This document shows positions 55,710 through 63,291 of a stretch of DNA of 64,000 nucleotides, one piece after another. The position numbers and the translations under genes were made by a program. Within the stretch, counting starts at the first letter, position 1. Every line of letters begins with the position of its first letter. The notes under the pieces were generated by a model, which was not told where the DNA came from, searched no databases, and saw only the letters and a list, made by a program, of their open reading frames with translations. Origin of the DNA: Microbacterium sp. CSI-V. Its GTDB lineage: Bacteria > Actinomycetota > Actinomycetes > Actinomycetales > Microbacteriaceae. The stretch covers positions 124,001 through 188,000 of the forward strand of contig NZ_MTQM01000007.1 of the NCBI RefSeq assembly GCF_001984105.1, in the 5' to 3' direction.

Positions 55710-58262
55710 TCAGGCGCTCGGGGTGAACGAGAGGGTCTTGAGCGATTCGCCGCGGGCCACAGCCGACGACACCAGCAGGATGCCGTGCTTCGTGACCGAC
55801 GTGTGTTCCGCGATCGTCTGAGCGCCACCGAACAGGCTGGCCCCGTTGACGCGCACGTCGACGCTGCTGCCCAGCGGAACGACCTGGATCACGTCGTTCG
55901 CCGCGAGGGTGACGGACGGTGTGTACGCCACCTCGGACAGCGTCGTCGACACACGCTTCGACAGGCGAACCGTGCTGACCGTGGACGACCGGCGGAAGTC
56001 CACCGCGACGAAGTTGTTCGCATCGGTCACCCGCAGCACCAGGCTGAGCCAGAACTCCGACGGGTTACCCACCGTGGCCTCGAACAAGCCGTTCGAGCCG
56101 TCACCTTCACGCACCCACACGGTGCGAGGCGAGTTGCCGCCGGTGCCGTACGTGAGCACGCCACCGGACACGACCGCCGGGATCGCCGTCCCGGAGGAAA
56201 CGATCGACGCCCACGGCGAGGGCAGGGCACCGTCCGCCATCGAAGCGAATTTGTACGAGAACCCGGGGACAGCGACCGGGACGGGGATCGTGAGGGTGGA
56301 TGCCGACGCACCCGCCGTGCCGTCCCACGCACAGTTCGCCTGAGACCCGTCGATGTACGACCAGAGCTGACCGCCGCGCGTCGCGTTTGCCTTCGTCGCA
56401 CGGAGCACGTCTCCCGCACCCCATGCCGACGTCCCCGACGCGCCGATCACCGCGGAACCCATGACCGTCTGACCGGCCGGGACCTGCACGGTGAACGACA
56501 GGCGCTGCACCGAACCCGTCGCACGGGAGATCGGGCCGGCGACCCACACTGCGGAACCACCGGTTCCGAAGCGTGCCGCGGGCTGGATCGACTTGCCTTG
56601 CGGGCCGATCGCGTAGATCGAGACGGTCCAGTTCTGCCCCGCCGTCACCGCGACGCCCGTGGACACGATGCGGGGGCTGCTGCCCGTCGCCGTGGCCGCA
56701 GCGTGCGGACCAAGATCCACACTGTCGACACCCGTGAACGACGCCGCGTACGCCAGCGTCGACGACGTCGGAACCCAGTTCGTCAGCGACGAATCCGGCA
56801 CCGGGCGGGTCAACGGCATGTTCACCGTCGTCGGGTTGCCGGTGATCGCGATGCCCGTCTGGTCCGTGATCGTGTGCTCCTTGAGGAACGCACCACCGGA
56901 CGAACCGTGCACGTCCAGCGTCATCGTCGGCGACTCGGTCTCCGCCGACCCGCGCAGCGCGAGCGCCCACCCCGTGTTGCCGAACACACGGCCCGTGATC
57001 TTGGGGCGCGTCAACGGCGAGTAGAACGACAGGCCGTCGCCGGCGTTGTCGTGGATGAGCGCGTCACGGATCTCGAGGCCGACGATCGGGTTCGTCGTGG
57101 ATCCGAGGATGCCGGCGCCGCCATTCTCGTGAATGTGGGGGCCGCGGAACCGGATGTGGCGGCCAGGCCACGCGTTCGTGGTCGACCGGAACTCGACGCC
57201 CGGGCCCGTGTTGTCGTAGAGCTCGACGCCGTCGAACAGGTACGTGCCCTCGGCGTTGCCTTCGAGCGCGACACCCACCTTGTTGCCGTACGCGGTGAGG
57301 CCCTTCACCTGCCCGTCGATGCCGCCCTGCTCGGACGCGTTCGAGATACCCACCCGGTAGCCCGCGTACGTGTTGTACCGGGCGACAACACCGGTCGCCT
57401 GCGTGCCGCGGGTGCCGGTGTCGTTCATGCCGATCGCGTTGTTCTCGAGGAGCACGTTCGACACGAACAGGCCGGCGGCCTTGTACTGCGCTTCGGGCTG
57501 CCCAAGCTGCTCGCCGAAGATCCCCGATGCCCCGTTGTTCCGGGCGATGGAGTTGATGATGTAGATCGCTTCGGACCGCTTCTGCCCGAAGCCGATACCG
57601 AACCCGGAACCGGACCCGAAGCGGGTCTCCGGGTCGGGCTGGAACGTGGCCCGCGCGCGACCGCACGAGTCCGCGATGCACTCGATGAACCACACGTTGT
57701 CGGAGTAGTCGATGCCGAACCCGGTCGCGTGGGTGTTGAACACCTTCACGCGACGGAAGTACGTGTCACGGAAGTTGTGCATGATGAAGCCCTTGAGGCC
57801 CGCCACGTACGACGATCCGATCGGCTGCGCGGTCCCGTCGATCGTGAAGTCCTCGAAGAACATGTCCGACCACTGGAAGTCCGGGTCGCCCACGTTGAAC
57901 TGGTTCATGCCCAGCCACGAGTTCGACGCGGACGTGAGGAACCGGGTGCGCCCCATGCCCTCACCGCGGACACCGAACTTGCCACCTGTGGGCGGTGTCA
58001 GACGCGCCGAGAACGCGTAGCGCCCAGCCGGCGCGAACGCCGTGTACACGCGTCCGTCGGAGGCGTACATCGTCGCGAGGTCGGTGAGCACCTGATCGAA
58101 AAGGGGCTTGGCGTCGCCGTTCTCACGGTTGGGGAGGCTGCTTGAGCTCACCCACTCGAGCAGGTTCACGGATCCGGTCGCCCGTGACGTTGCCGCAGGT
58201 GCCGCCGCGGCCGCGAGGAACTTCGCGTCAGCACCGGGCTTGCTGTAGATGCTCGTAGCCAT
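55710..58262 (-). CDS. tail spike with right-handed beta-helix
   Basis: 850 residues from the ATG at 58262 (GGAGG upstream). Residues about 60-130 give a pectate-lyase-like helix entry (PAGRYAFSARLTPPTGGKF; GEGMGRTRFL). Residues 130-500 show repeated Asn/Gly turns of a parallel beta-helix (SIARNNGASGIFGE, LLENNAIGMNDTG, YDNTGPGVEF, IHENGGAGIL). The last ~250 residues are beta-sandwich-like. Probably binds or cleaves a surface polysaccharide of the host; the active site is not identifiable. Confidence 0.82.
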   Translation of the reverse strand: MATSIYSKPGADAKFLAAAAAPAATSRATGSVNLLEWVSSSSLPNRENGDAKPLFDQVLTDLATMYASDGRVYTAFAPAGRYAFSARLTPPTGGKFGVRGEGMGRTRFLTSASNSWLGMNQFNVGDPDFQWSDMFFEDFTIDGTAQPIGSSYVAGLKGFIMHNFRDTYFRRVKVFNTHATGFGIDYSDNVWFIECIADSCGRARATFQPDPETRFGSGSGFGIGFGQKRSEAIYIINSIARNNGASGIFGEQLGQPEAQYKAAGLFVSNVLLENNAIGMNDTGTRGTQATGVVARYNTYAGYRVGISNASEQGGIDGQVKGLTAYGNKVGVALEGNAEGTYLFDGVELYDNTGPGVEFRSTTNAWPGRHIRFRGPHIHENGGAGILGSTTNPIVGLEIRDALIHDNAGDGLSFYSPLTRPKITGRVFGNTGWALALRGSAETESPTMTLDVHGSSGGAFLKEHTITDQTGIAITGNPTTVNMPLTRPVPDSSLTNWVPTSSTLAYAASFTGVDSVDLGPHAAATATGSSPRIVSTGVAVTAGQNWTVSIYAIGPQGKSIQPAARFGTGGSAVWVAGPISRATGSVQRLSFTVQVPAGQTVMGSAVIGASGTSAWGAGDVLRATKANATRGGQLWSYIDGSQANCAWDGTAGASASTLTIPVPVAVPGFSYKFASMADGALPSPWASIVSSGTAIPAVVSGGVLTYGTGGNSPRTVWVREGDGSNGLFEATVGNPSEFWLSLVLRVTDANNFVAVDFRRSSTVSTVRLSKRVSTTLSEVAYTPSVTLAANDVIQVVPLGSSVDVRVNGASLFGGAQTIAEHTSVTKHGILLVSSAVARGESLKTLSFTPSA

Positions 58263-58267
58263 CGGGG

Positions 58268-58531
58268 TCAACCTCCGAGGGTCAGGGTGCCGTCACCGTT
58301 GTCGATGAAGGCACCAGGGTTGAGGGTGAGCGTGCCGTCACCGTTGTCCACGAATCCGCCGCCGGCGCCCGCGGCGACGATCGCGCGCGTGACAGCCGCT
58401 CCGACTGGCGTGTCGGGGTTGTCCGCGTCAGCGGCCACCTCGGCGTACTGCTGGCCGAGGGTGTCGAGCTTGTCGGCGGTGACGGCCTTGGACGGGTCGC
58501 CATCGCGCCACTGCGGTGGAGTGAACGGCAT
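58268..58531 (-). CDS. small phage protein with tandem DNGDGTLTL repeats
   Basis: 87 residues. Begins MPFTPPQWRDGDPSKAVTADKLD, a start seen in actinophage tail-fibre genes, and ends with two copies of a Gly-rich FVDNGDGTLTLNPGA-type unit. The repeat resembles beta-turn tail-fibre segments. Directly before the tail spike, five bases apart, with a GGAGGCGTCC ribosome site. Confidence 0.65.
   Translation of the reverse strand: MPFTPPQWRDGDPSKAVTADKLDTLGQQYAEVAADADNPDTPVGAAVTRAIVAAGAGGGFVDNGDGTLTLNPGAFIDNGDGTLTLGG
58277..58354 (-). repeat. 45-bp-period tandem repeat in the small tail-fibre-like gene
   Basis: 33-base copies at 58277-58309 and 58322-58354 differ at only five or so positions; in-frame (15 codons), giving the repeated DNGDGTLTL unit. 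Confidence 0.85.
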
Positions 58532-58540
58532 GGACGCCTC

Positions 58541-58669
58541 CTACGCGGGGTGATGCCGACAGGGTGACGGCGAAGGTGAGGACGGGGTGGTGCGGGGTGA
58601 CGCGTAGATCGTGAAGGCGGCGGCCGCGGTGATCAGGGTGATCGCGACCGCCGCCAGGAACCGGATCAC
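58541..58669 (-). CDS. 42-residue phage membrane peptide of the lysis region
   Basis: GTG at 58669, overlapping the holin-like gene stop (GTGA). One helix (IRFLAAVAITLITAAAAFTIYA) and a Ser/Pro-rich tail. Its TAG stop is fused to the Shine-Dalgarno of the next gene. Possibly a spanin-like or antiholin peptide; unproven. Confidence 0.55.
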   Translation of the reverse strand: MIRFLAAVAITLITAAAAFTIYASPRTTPSSPSPSPCRHHPA

Positions 58670-58995
58670 TCGTTGTGCGCGCCAGGCGCCCGGTAGCGGG
58701 CCGTGTGCGGGTCGACCGCGTCCTGATACTCGGACCGCGTCACAGTCGACGGGTCGGGCGCGTACGCCGGCTGACGGGCGATCCCGAGCAGCCACCCGAA
58801 CCGGGGGGCCACGTACAGCTCGAGCAGCCGCACCGCGACGTAGTACACGCCCTGGAACGCGGCCGTGATGACGAGGGTCAGCGCCACCTCGAACTGGTCG
58901 TCGAGGGTGATGCCGCTGGTCACCGCCCAGCCAATGACCGCGCCGACGATGATCGGCACGAGAGTGCGGACGATGGAGTCGAACAGAGCCTTCAT
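58666..58995 (-). CDS. putative holin
   Basis: 109 residues from the ATG at 58995. Two membrane segments (IVRTLVPIIVGAVIGWAVT; VALTLVITAAFQGVYYVAVRLLEL) and a charged C-terminus. Size and topology fit the class II holins of actinophages; it lies in a cluster of membrane genes just after the endolysin. Confidence 0.65.
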   Translation of the reverse strand: MKALFDSIVRTLVPIIVGAVIGWAVTSGITLDDQFEVALTLVITAAFQGVYYVAVRLLELYVAPRFGWLLGIARQPAYAPDPSTVTRSEYQDAVDPHTARYRAPGAHNE

Positions 58996-59345
58996 GACGG
59001 GGTGTCCTTTCGTTCGCCGCGGCGGATCCACTGCGGCGGGATGGTGTCTTCGATCTCCGCGATGTCCACGGGATCCAGGTCGGGTCCGTGCGAACCCGGC
59101 CACTGGTCAGCGATCGCACGGAGAATGCGGGCGAACGCGGCCGACCGGCGCACGGCGAGCTTCTCCACCGAGTCGAGGCGTGCCCAGACCCGCTCGAGTT
59201 CGGTCTTCACTCGGGCGTCGATGCGGGCGTCGAGCGCGGTCTTCGCGTCGCTCTTCGTCTTCCCGCGGGTGCCGTAGTAGGTGACGACGATGCCGACCAG
59301 GCCGATCACGGCGACGGCGATGGTCACGATCTGCTGTGGTTCCAT
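58992..59345 (-). CDS. phage membrane protein with coiled coil
   Basis: 117 residues: N-terminal helix (IVTIAVAVIGLVGIVVTYY), then a heptad-rich coil (AKTALDARIDARVKTELERV) and a soluble tail. Resembles DUF2746-type proteins of actinophage lysis cassettes. ATGA overlap with the holin-like gene. Confidence 0.6.
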   Translation of the reverse strand: MEPQQIVTIAVAVIGLVGIVVTYYGTRGKTKSDAKTALDARIDARVKTELERVWARLDSVEKLAVRRSAAFARILRAIADQWPGSHGPDLDPVDIAEIEDTIPPQWIRRGERKDTPS

Positions 59346-59812
59346 CAGATCTCGCTCTCGTCGTCGCGGCGGTCCTTGATCTCCTCGCCGAGGAGGTTCA
59401 GCCGGAACAGCGGGAGCGGGAGCGCGGTCAGAAGGACGAACACGATGAACCCGGCCGACGGATCGGGGTTCGTGCGGAACAGCATCACCGCGATCGCGTA
59501 CCCGCCGAGGAGAGCAACGAGGATCACCTTCCCGGCGATCTCCACCTGCCACAGGCGAGGGAACGCGACGCCGAGGAGGCACACCACCGCCGCGACTGTG
59601 AGAGTCATGCCCATCGTGTCGATCGTGTTCTCGTCGAACAGCCGGTGCAGGATCGGCGAACCGAACGCTGTAGCCCAGATGCCCGCGAGGACCACGATCA
59701 CGTCGTACGCGGGCAGCCAGACCCGTTTCAGGGATCGGAACTTCCACTCGTCCGGGGGGATCGCGTCGGGGTGCCAGATGCTCGCCCGCCACAGGCGAAG
59801 CCACACGGTCAC
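59345..59812 (-). CDS. phage membrane protein with four helices
   Basis: 155 residues from the GTG at 59812, overlapping the endolysin stop. Hydrophobic segments near 38-55, 70-90, 96-112 and 120-138 (VIVVLAGIWATAFG; TLTVAAVVCLLGVAF; VILVALLGGYAIAVM; FIVFVLLTALPLPLF). No family assigned; part of the lysis cluster. Confidence 0.65.
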   Translation of the reverse strand: MTVWLRLWRASIWHPDAIPPDEWKFRSLKRVWLPAYDVIVVLAGIWATAFGSPILHRLFDENTIDTMGMTLTVAAVVCLLGVAFPRLWQVEIAGKVILVALLGGYAIAVMLFRTNPDPSAGFIVFVLLTALPLPLFRLNLLGEEIKDRRDDESEI

Positions 59813-60651
59813 TTCATCCGGTCGATCTGGTCACGCGCGAGGAACACCGTGCGCGCGCCCGTGTCCAGCAGCTTCTGCAGCTGGTCGCCGTTGATCCACT
59901 CGACCCGGTCACCGACGACCTGGTAACGGTCGCTCGCGCCGTCGAGAGGAACGACGATCTGCGCGGCCGCCCCGGTCGAGGTGTCGAACGCGGGGGCGGT
60001 GATCTGCCCGTACCGCTGCAGGACCTGCTGCAGCTCGTCGTTCTTCACCCGGGCGGCCTCTGCTCCGGTGGCCGCCGCGATACCCGCCCACTCCCGCGGG
60101 TCAGTCAGCAGGGTGACCTTCCCGCCAGGGACGGCCTGCACGGCGATCGTGCCGTTCTCGTCCTGCCATGCTGCGTTGATCATGGTGCGCTTCTTCCTCT
60201 TGGGAGGCTCGACAGGAGCCGGGGTGAAAGGGGTCGAACCGCCCACAGACGCGGGCTGGTTGCGGTGGTTGTCGCGGTCGCGGTCGTACTCGAGGTGCCA
60301 GCGCTCGACGAGCTGCCCGTTGCGGTAGACCGTCCAGAACCAGCCGTGGTCGTTCCAGACGCGCATCTGCCAGTCGGCGGTGTCGTCGGTGTCGACGGCG
60401 TATCCGACGCAGTGCACGGACTGGTCGGCGGGAAGCGCGATCGGCGCCCACGGGTTGTTGCGCGGGTCGCGGAGGTAGGCGAGGTACCGGGCGTAGTTCG
60501 CGTTCGCCTGCTCCGGCGACCGCCACGCCTCGTTGATGTCCGCCGGTCGACCGAGCGCCGCGTCCACTCGGGACAGTGACTCCGCGGCCTCCCGAGCGAG
60601 GCGACCACGGCCGTAGCCGATATCAACGGCGTCGTTCCAGGACAGCACCAT
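59809..60651 (-). CDS. endolysin, M15/VanY-type peptidase with C-terminal extension
   Basis: 280 residues. The peptidase domain (about 1-130) has the metal motif SVHCVGYAVD (His80, Asp87) and WHLEY (His119), the SxHxxGxAxD and HxxH pattern of D,D-carboxypeptidases and L-Ala-D-Glu peptidases. A PPKRKKRT linker leads to an unrecognised ~125-residue C-terminal part (DENGTIAVQAVPGGKVTLL), probably a wall-binding domain. An internal ATG at the junction has a GAGGAAG sequence upstream. Confidence 0.82.
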   Translation of the reverse strand: MVLSWNDAVDIGYGRGRLAREAAESLSRVDAALGRPADINEAWRSPEQANANYARYLAYLRDPRNNPWAPIALPADQSVHCVGYAVDTDDTADWQMRVWNDHGWFWTVYRNGQLVERWHLEYDRDRDNHRNQPASVGGSTPFTPAPVEPPKRKKRTMINAAWQDENGTIAVQAVPGGKVTLLTDPREWAGIAAATGAEAARVKNDELQQVLQRYGQITAPAFDTSTGAAAQIVVPLDGASDRYQVVGDRVEWINGDQLQKLLDTGARTVFLARDQIDRMK

Positions 60652-60662
60652 GCGACGCCTCC

Positions 60663-61640
60663 TCAGACCAGCCGCTTGTCAGGCCAGGAGCCCGCGAGCC
60701 ACAGCGCCAGCGTCCCCGTGAACGACTTCGACAACCGCGCCACCAGAACCCCGGACGGCTGCACCGTCAACTCGACGAGACCGTCGATGTTCGTGATCGC
60801 CGGTTGGATCAACGCGACCTTCGGAGCGAACGCCGCAGGGATCGAACCGATCGTGTACGGGTCGCCCGCGGTGAACGTCGCCGATGTTGACACGATGTTC
60901 CCCTCGGCGTAGATCCGCCCGCCCATGCCGAGCACCCGCGGGATGGTCCCGCCGGCGGAGTAGATCGTCGACCCGGTGTACGCGCCGATCTCCGGCTTCC
61001 CGGACACGTGGACCCACCCGATCGTCGACCCGAGGTACTGGTACCCGTTCGACGTGTCGAGACGCCACGCGAGCGCACCCACGTCCGGCACCCACGCCGC
61101 CATCTCCGATGCGTTCCGGAGCCACACGACACCACCCGGGGCGGCCGTGTACGGCACCGTCTGCGTGATCACGGCGGTCTGCGTCGCCAGATCCGACGAC
61201 GTGACCCGCGCGGTCGCGAGCTCGAGCGCACCGGCCGGGATCGACGGCTTCGACGGGGACGCGTTCGCGACACCCTGCGTCACCCCGAACAGCGGTGCCG
61301 TGCCCGTGTCGCCGGCGAGGGGAAACAGGCACCGCACCCAGATCACGTCGATGCGGGAGTTCGACCCCGGCGCAGCGCTCGTGCTGACGGTCACCGCGGA
61401 GTCGTTCGCGACTCGCTCGGCGCCCGCACTGTTCCGCGCGGTGACCGCGACGAACGGGGCGATCTGGTACGTCATCGCGAGATCCGTCGTGCCCGTCACG
61501 ATCGGGTCCGTCGTCCACGCGACGACACCCACACGGGGCACGCCCGCGGCGGAGCGGACAACCGAGCTCGCCTCGATGCGGCGATGCGCGGCCGCCGACA
61601 GCCCGGTGGGCGCCTCGGTGGGGAGGGAAGGGGTGAGCAT
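60663..61640 (-). CDS. minor tail protein
   Basis: 325 residues. Begins MLTPSLPTEAPTGLSAAAHRR, then alternating beta-rich and Gly/Ala/Thr-rich segments (SRIDVIWVRCLFPLAGDTG; VVWLRNASEMAAWVP; GYQYLGSTIGWVHV) typical of siphovirus baseplate or tail-tip proteins of actinophages. Precise role unassigned; position between the coiled-coil protein and endolysin supports a tail function. Confidence 0.65.
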   Translation of the reverse strand: MLTPSLPTEAPTGLSAAAHRRIEASSVVRSAAGVPRVGVVAWTTDPIVTGTTDLAMTYQIAPFVAVTARNSAGAERVANDSAVTVSTSAAPGSNSRIDVIWVRCLFPLAGDTGTAPLFGVTQGVANASPSKPSIPAGALELATARVTSSDLATQTAVITQTVPYTAAPGGVVWLRNASEMAAWVPDVGALAWRLDTSNGYQYLGSTIGWVHVSGKPEIGAYTGSTIYSAGGTIPRVLGMGGRIYAEGNIVSTSATFTAGDPYTIGSIPAAFAPKVALIQPAITNIDGLVELTVQPSGVLVARLSKSFTGTLALWLAGSWPDKRLV

Positions 61641-61648
61641 GACGCCTC

Positions 61649-62068
61649 CTACGTGTGGCCGATGCGGTTGTCACCGCCGATCCAGGCAACGAACCGCCCG
61701 GACGTGCTGGTGAGGTCGGTGGTGAGCGCGGCGGGGATCTTGACCGTGCCGCCGGCCTGACCGATCGTGATGTCGGATCCAGCGAGAGCAGCTGCGACCT
61801 GGGCGGCGACGATGTCGTCGATGTTCTCGTCGATGAAGTCAGTGATCCGCTCGTCTAGGTCGCTGACGAGGATCGTGATCTGCTCCTGCTGGGCGATGAT
61901 CGTGGTCTGCTGCTCCTGGAGTAGCGCGACAGCGGCCTGCAGCGCGGGCACTGCGTTGTACTGCTGCGTCCCGGACGGGGATTCGAGCGCATCCAACCGG
62001 CGAGACAGACGCGCGATCTCGTCGGCGAGCTGCTCCAGCCCACCCCGAGGAGGTGACGGGTCAGCCAT
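61649..62068 (-). CDS. coiled-coil tail-associated protein
   Basis: 139 residues from the ATG at 62068 (GAGGAGG five bases upstream). N-terminal and central heptads (LEQLADEIARLSRRLDALES; LLQEQQTTIIAQQEQITILV) suggest an extended trimeric or dimeric stalk; the C-terminus is short and beta-like (SGRFVAWIGGDNRIGHT). TGATG overlap with the upstream tail gene. Confidence 0.65.
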   Translation of the reverse strand: MADPSPPRGGLEQLADEIARLSRRLDALESPSGTQQYNAVPALQAAVALLQEQQTTIIAQQEQITILVSDLDERITDFIDENIDDIVAAQVAAALAGSDITIGQAGGTVKIPAALTTDLTSTSGRFVAWIGGDNRIGHT

Positions 62069-63291
62069 CACGCCTCCTCGTCGTACGTCGCCCCGCAGGT
62101 CACCTCGATGAAGTCCGACCGCGACGACCCGGACAAGCCGACGATCCGGCGACGGTACGAGCCCGCGGGCAGGTAGTCGTAGATCGGGTCGAGTCGGGTG
62201 TCACCCGTCACTACACCCGGTCCGGTGAGCGTGCCAGGGCCCGTGAGGAGCCCGAGCTTGATCTGCTGCTGCTCCGACAGGAAGAGTTCCGCCAGGTCAC
62301 CGCAGCCGTACTCGTACGGGAACGGCGACTGGTCACCGGACGCGTCGAAAGACCAGAACTCCCACGGCTTCCGCGCGGTGCGGAGGGTCTCTACGTTCGC
62401 CGAGTCGAGGGTGACAGCGTCCTTCGTCGTCGTGGACACGTCCGCGTCGAGATGCAGCAGCGGGAACCCGTTGTCGATGAGGTAGGGGTCGTACTGCATC
62501 CGCAGCAGCGTCGTGTCCGACGACCGGCCCGCTGACGCCCACGACACAGAACCCATCCGGGTCGGGTCGAGCTGCACGCCCACACCGGTCACGTCGTTCG
62601 GTTCCCACGTCAACGGGGCCTCACCCTGCAGACGGGGCTGTTCCTCCGTCCCGGACTCGTACACCCAGCCGAACGAGTCGGAGCTGGTGCGTTCGAGCCG
62701 GATCCGAATGTCGGGCCCGTTTTCCTGGTTCGACAGGTCCGTGAGTGCCGCGCCGATCTTCTTCCGCTCCACGGCGGTGTACGACTGCTGACGGGTGCCG
62801 GGACGGTCCGCGTGGAACCGGATGGGGATGTCCGCCCACCCGGGCCACAGGCACCCCTGCTGCACAAGCCGTTTACCGATCGTGCCGTGATCCACCCCGT
62901 CGATGATCGTGTCGAAACCCTCGGCGGGCTTCCCGTCCGGGGCTAGCCAGTCCGGAGCCGCAGCGGACAGCAGCCCCGGAGGAGGCGGCAGAACCGGCAC
63001 CAGGTTGAGCATGTGACGGAACCCGCGTGCGGTGACCTTGAGCTTGCTCTCGTCCCGGTCGAAGTCCTGAGGGATGATCGGCCCGCCCAGCAGGTGCCCG
63101 CCGACGTCGACCGCGATCGAGTGCTTCCACGGGGTGAACAGGTTCCGCCAACCCCGCACACCGTCGACGAAGTGCGCGTTGATGGTCTCGGCGGTGTTCG
63201 ACTGCTCCTGCCAGTCTTGCTCGCTCGGCTCGATCTCCTCGAGCAGCGCGCCCCCGCGCGTCTCGAAGACGTAGAACCGGGTCACCACCAT
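62068..63291 (-). CDS. siphovirus Gp37-like tail protein
   Basis: 407 residues. The N-terminus (YVFETRGGALLEEIEPSEQD) and the LFTPWKHSIAVDVGG, IIPQDFDRDESKLKVTARGF and CGDLAELFLSEQQQ blocks match ReqiPepy6 Gp37-like tail proteins, which act at the tail tip. Overlaps the preceding tail gene by 10 bases. Beta-rich throughout, no membrane segment. Confidence 0.75.
   Translation of the reverse strand: MVVTRFYVFETRGGALLEEIEPSEQDWQEQSNTAETINAHFVDGVRGWRNLFTPWKHSIAVDVGGHLLGGPIIPQDFDRDESKLKVTARGFRHMLNLVPVLPPPPGLLSAAAPDWLAPDGKPAEGFDTIIDGVDHGTIGKRLVQQGCLWPGWADIPIRFHADRPGTRQQSYTAVERKKIGAALTDLSNQENGPDIRIRLERTSSDSFGWVYESGTEEQPRLQGEAPLTWEPNDVTGVGVQLDPTRMGSVSWASAGRSSDTTLLRMQYDPYLIDNGFPLLHLDADVSTTTKDAVTLDSANVETLRTARKPWEFWSFDASGDQSPFPYEYGCGDLAELFLSEQQQIKLGLLTGPGTLTGPGVVTGDTRLDPIYDYLPAGSYRRRIVGLSGSSRSDFIEVTCGATYDEEA

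Noticed and set aside
57300..58000. Possible frame shift in the tail spike because other frames are also open
   Set aside because: The beta-helix pattern continues without break through the whole 850-residue frame.
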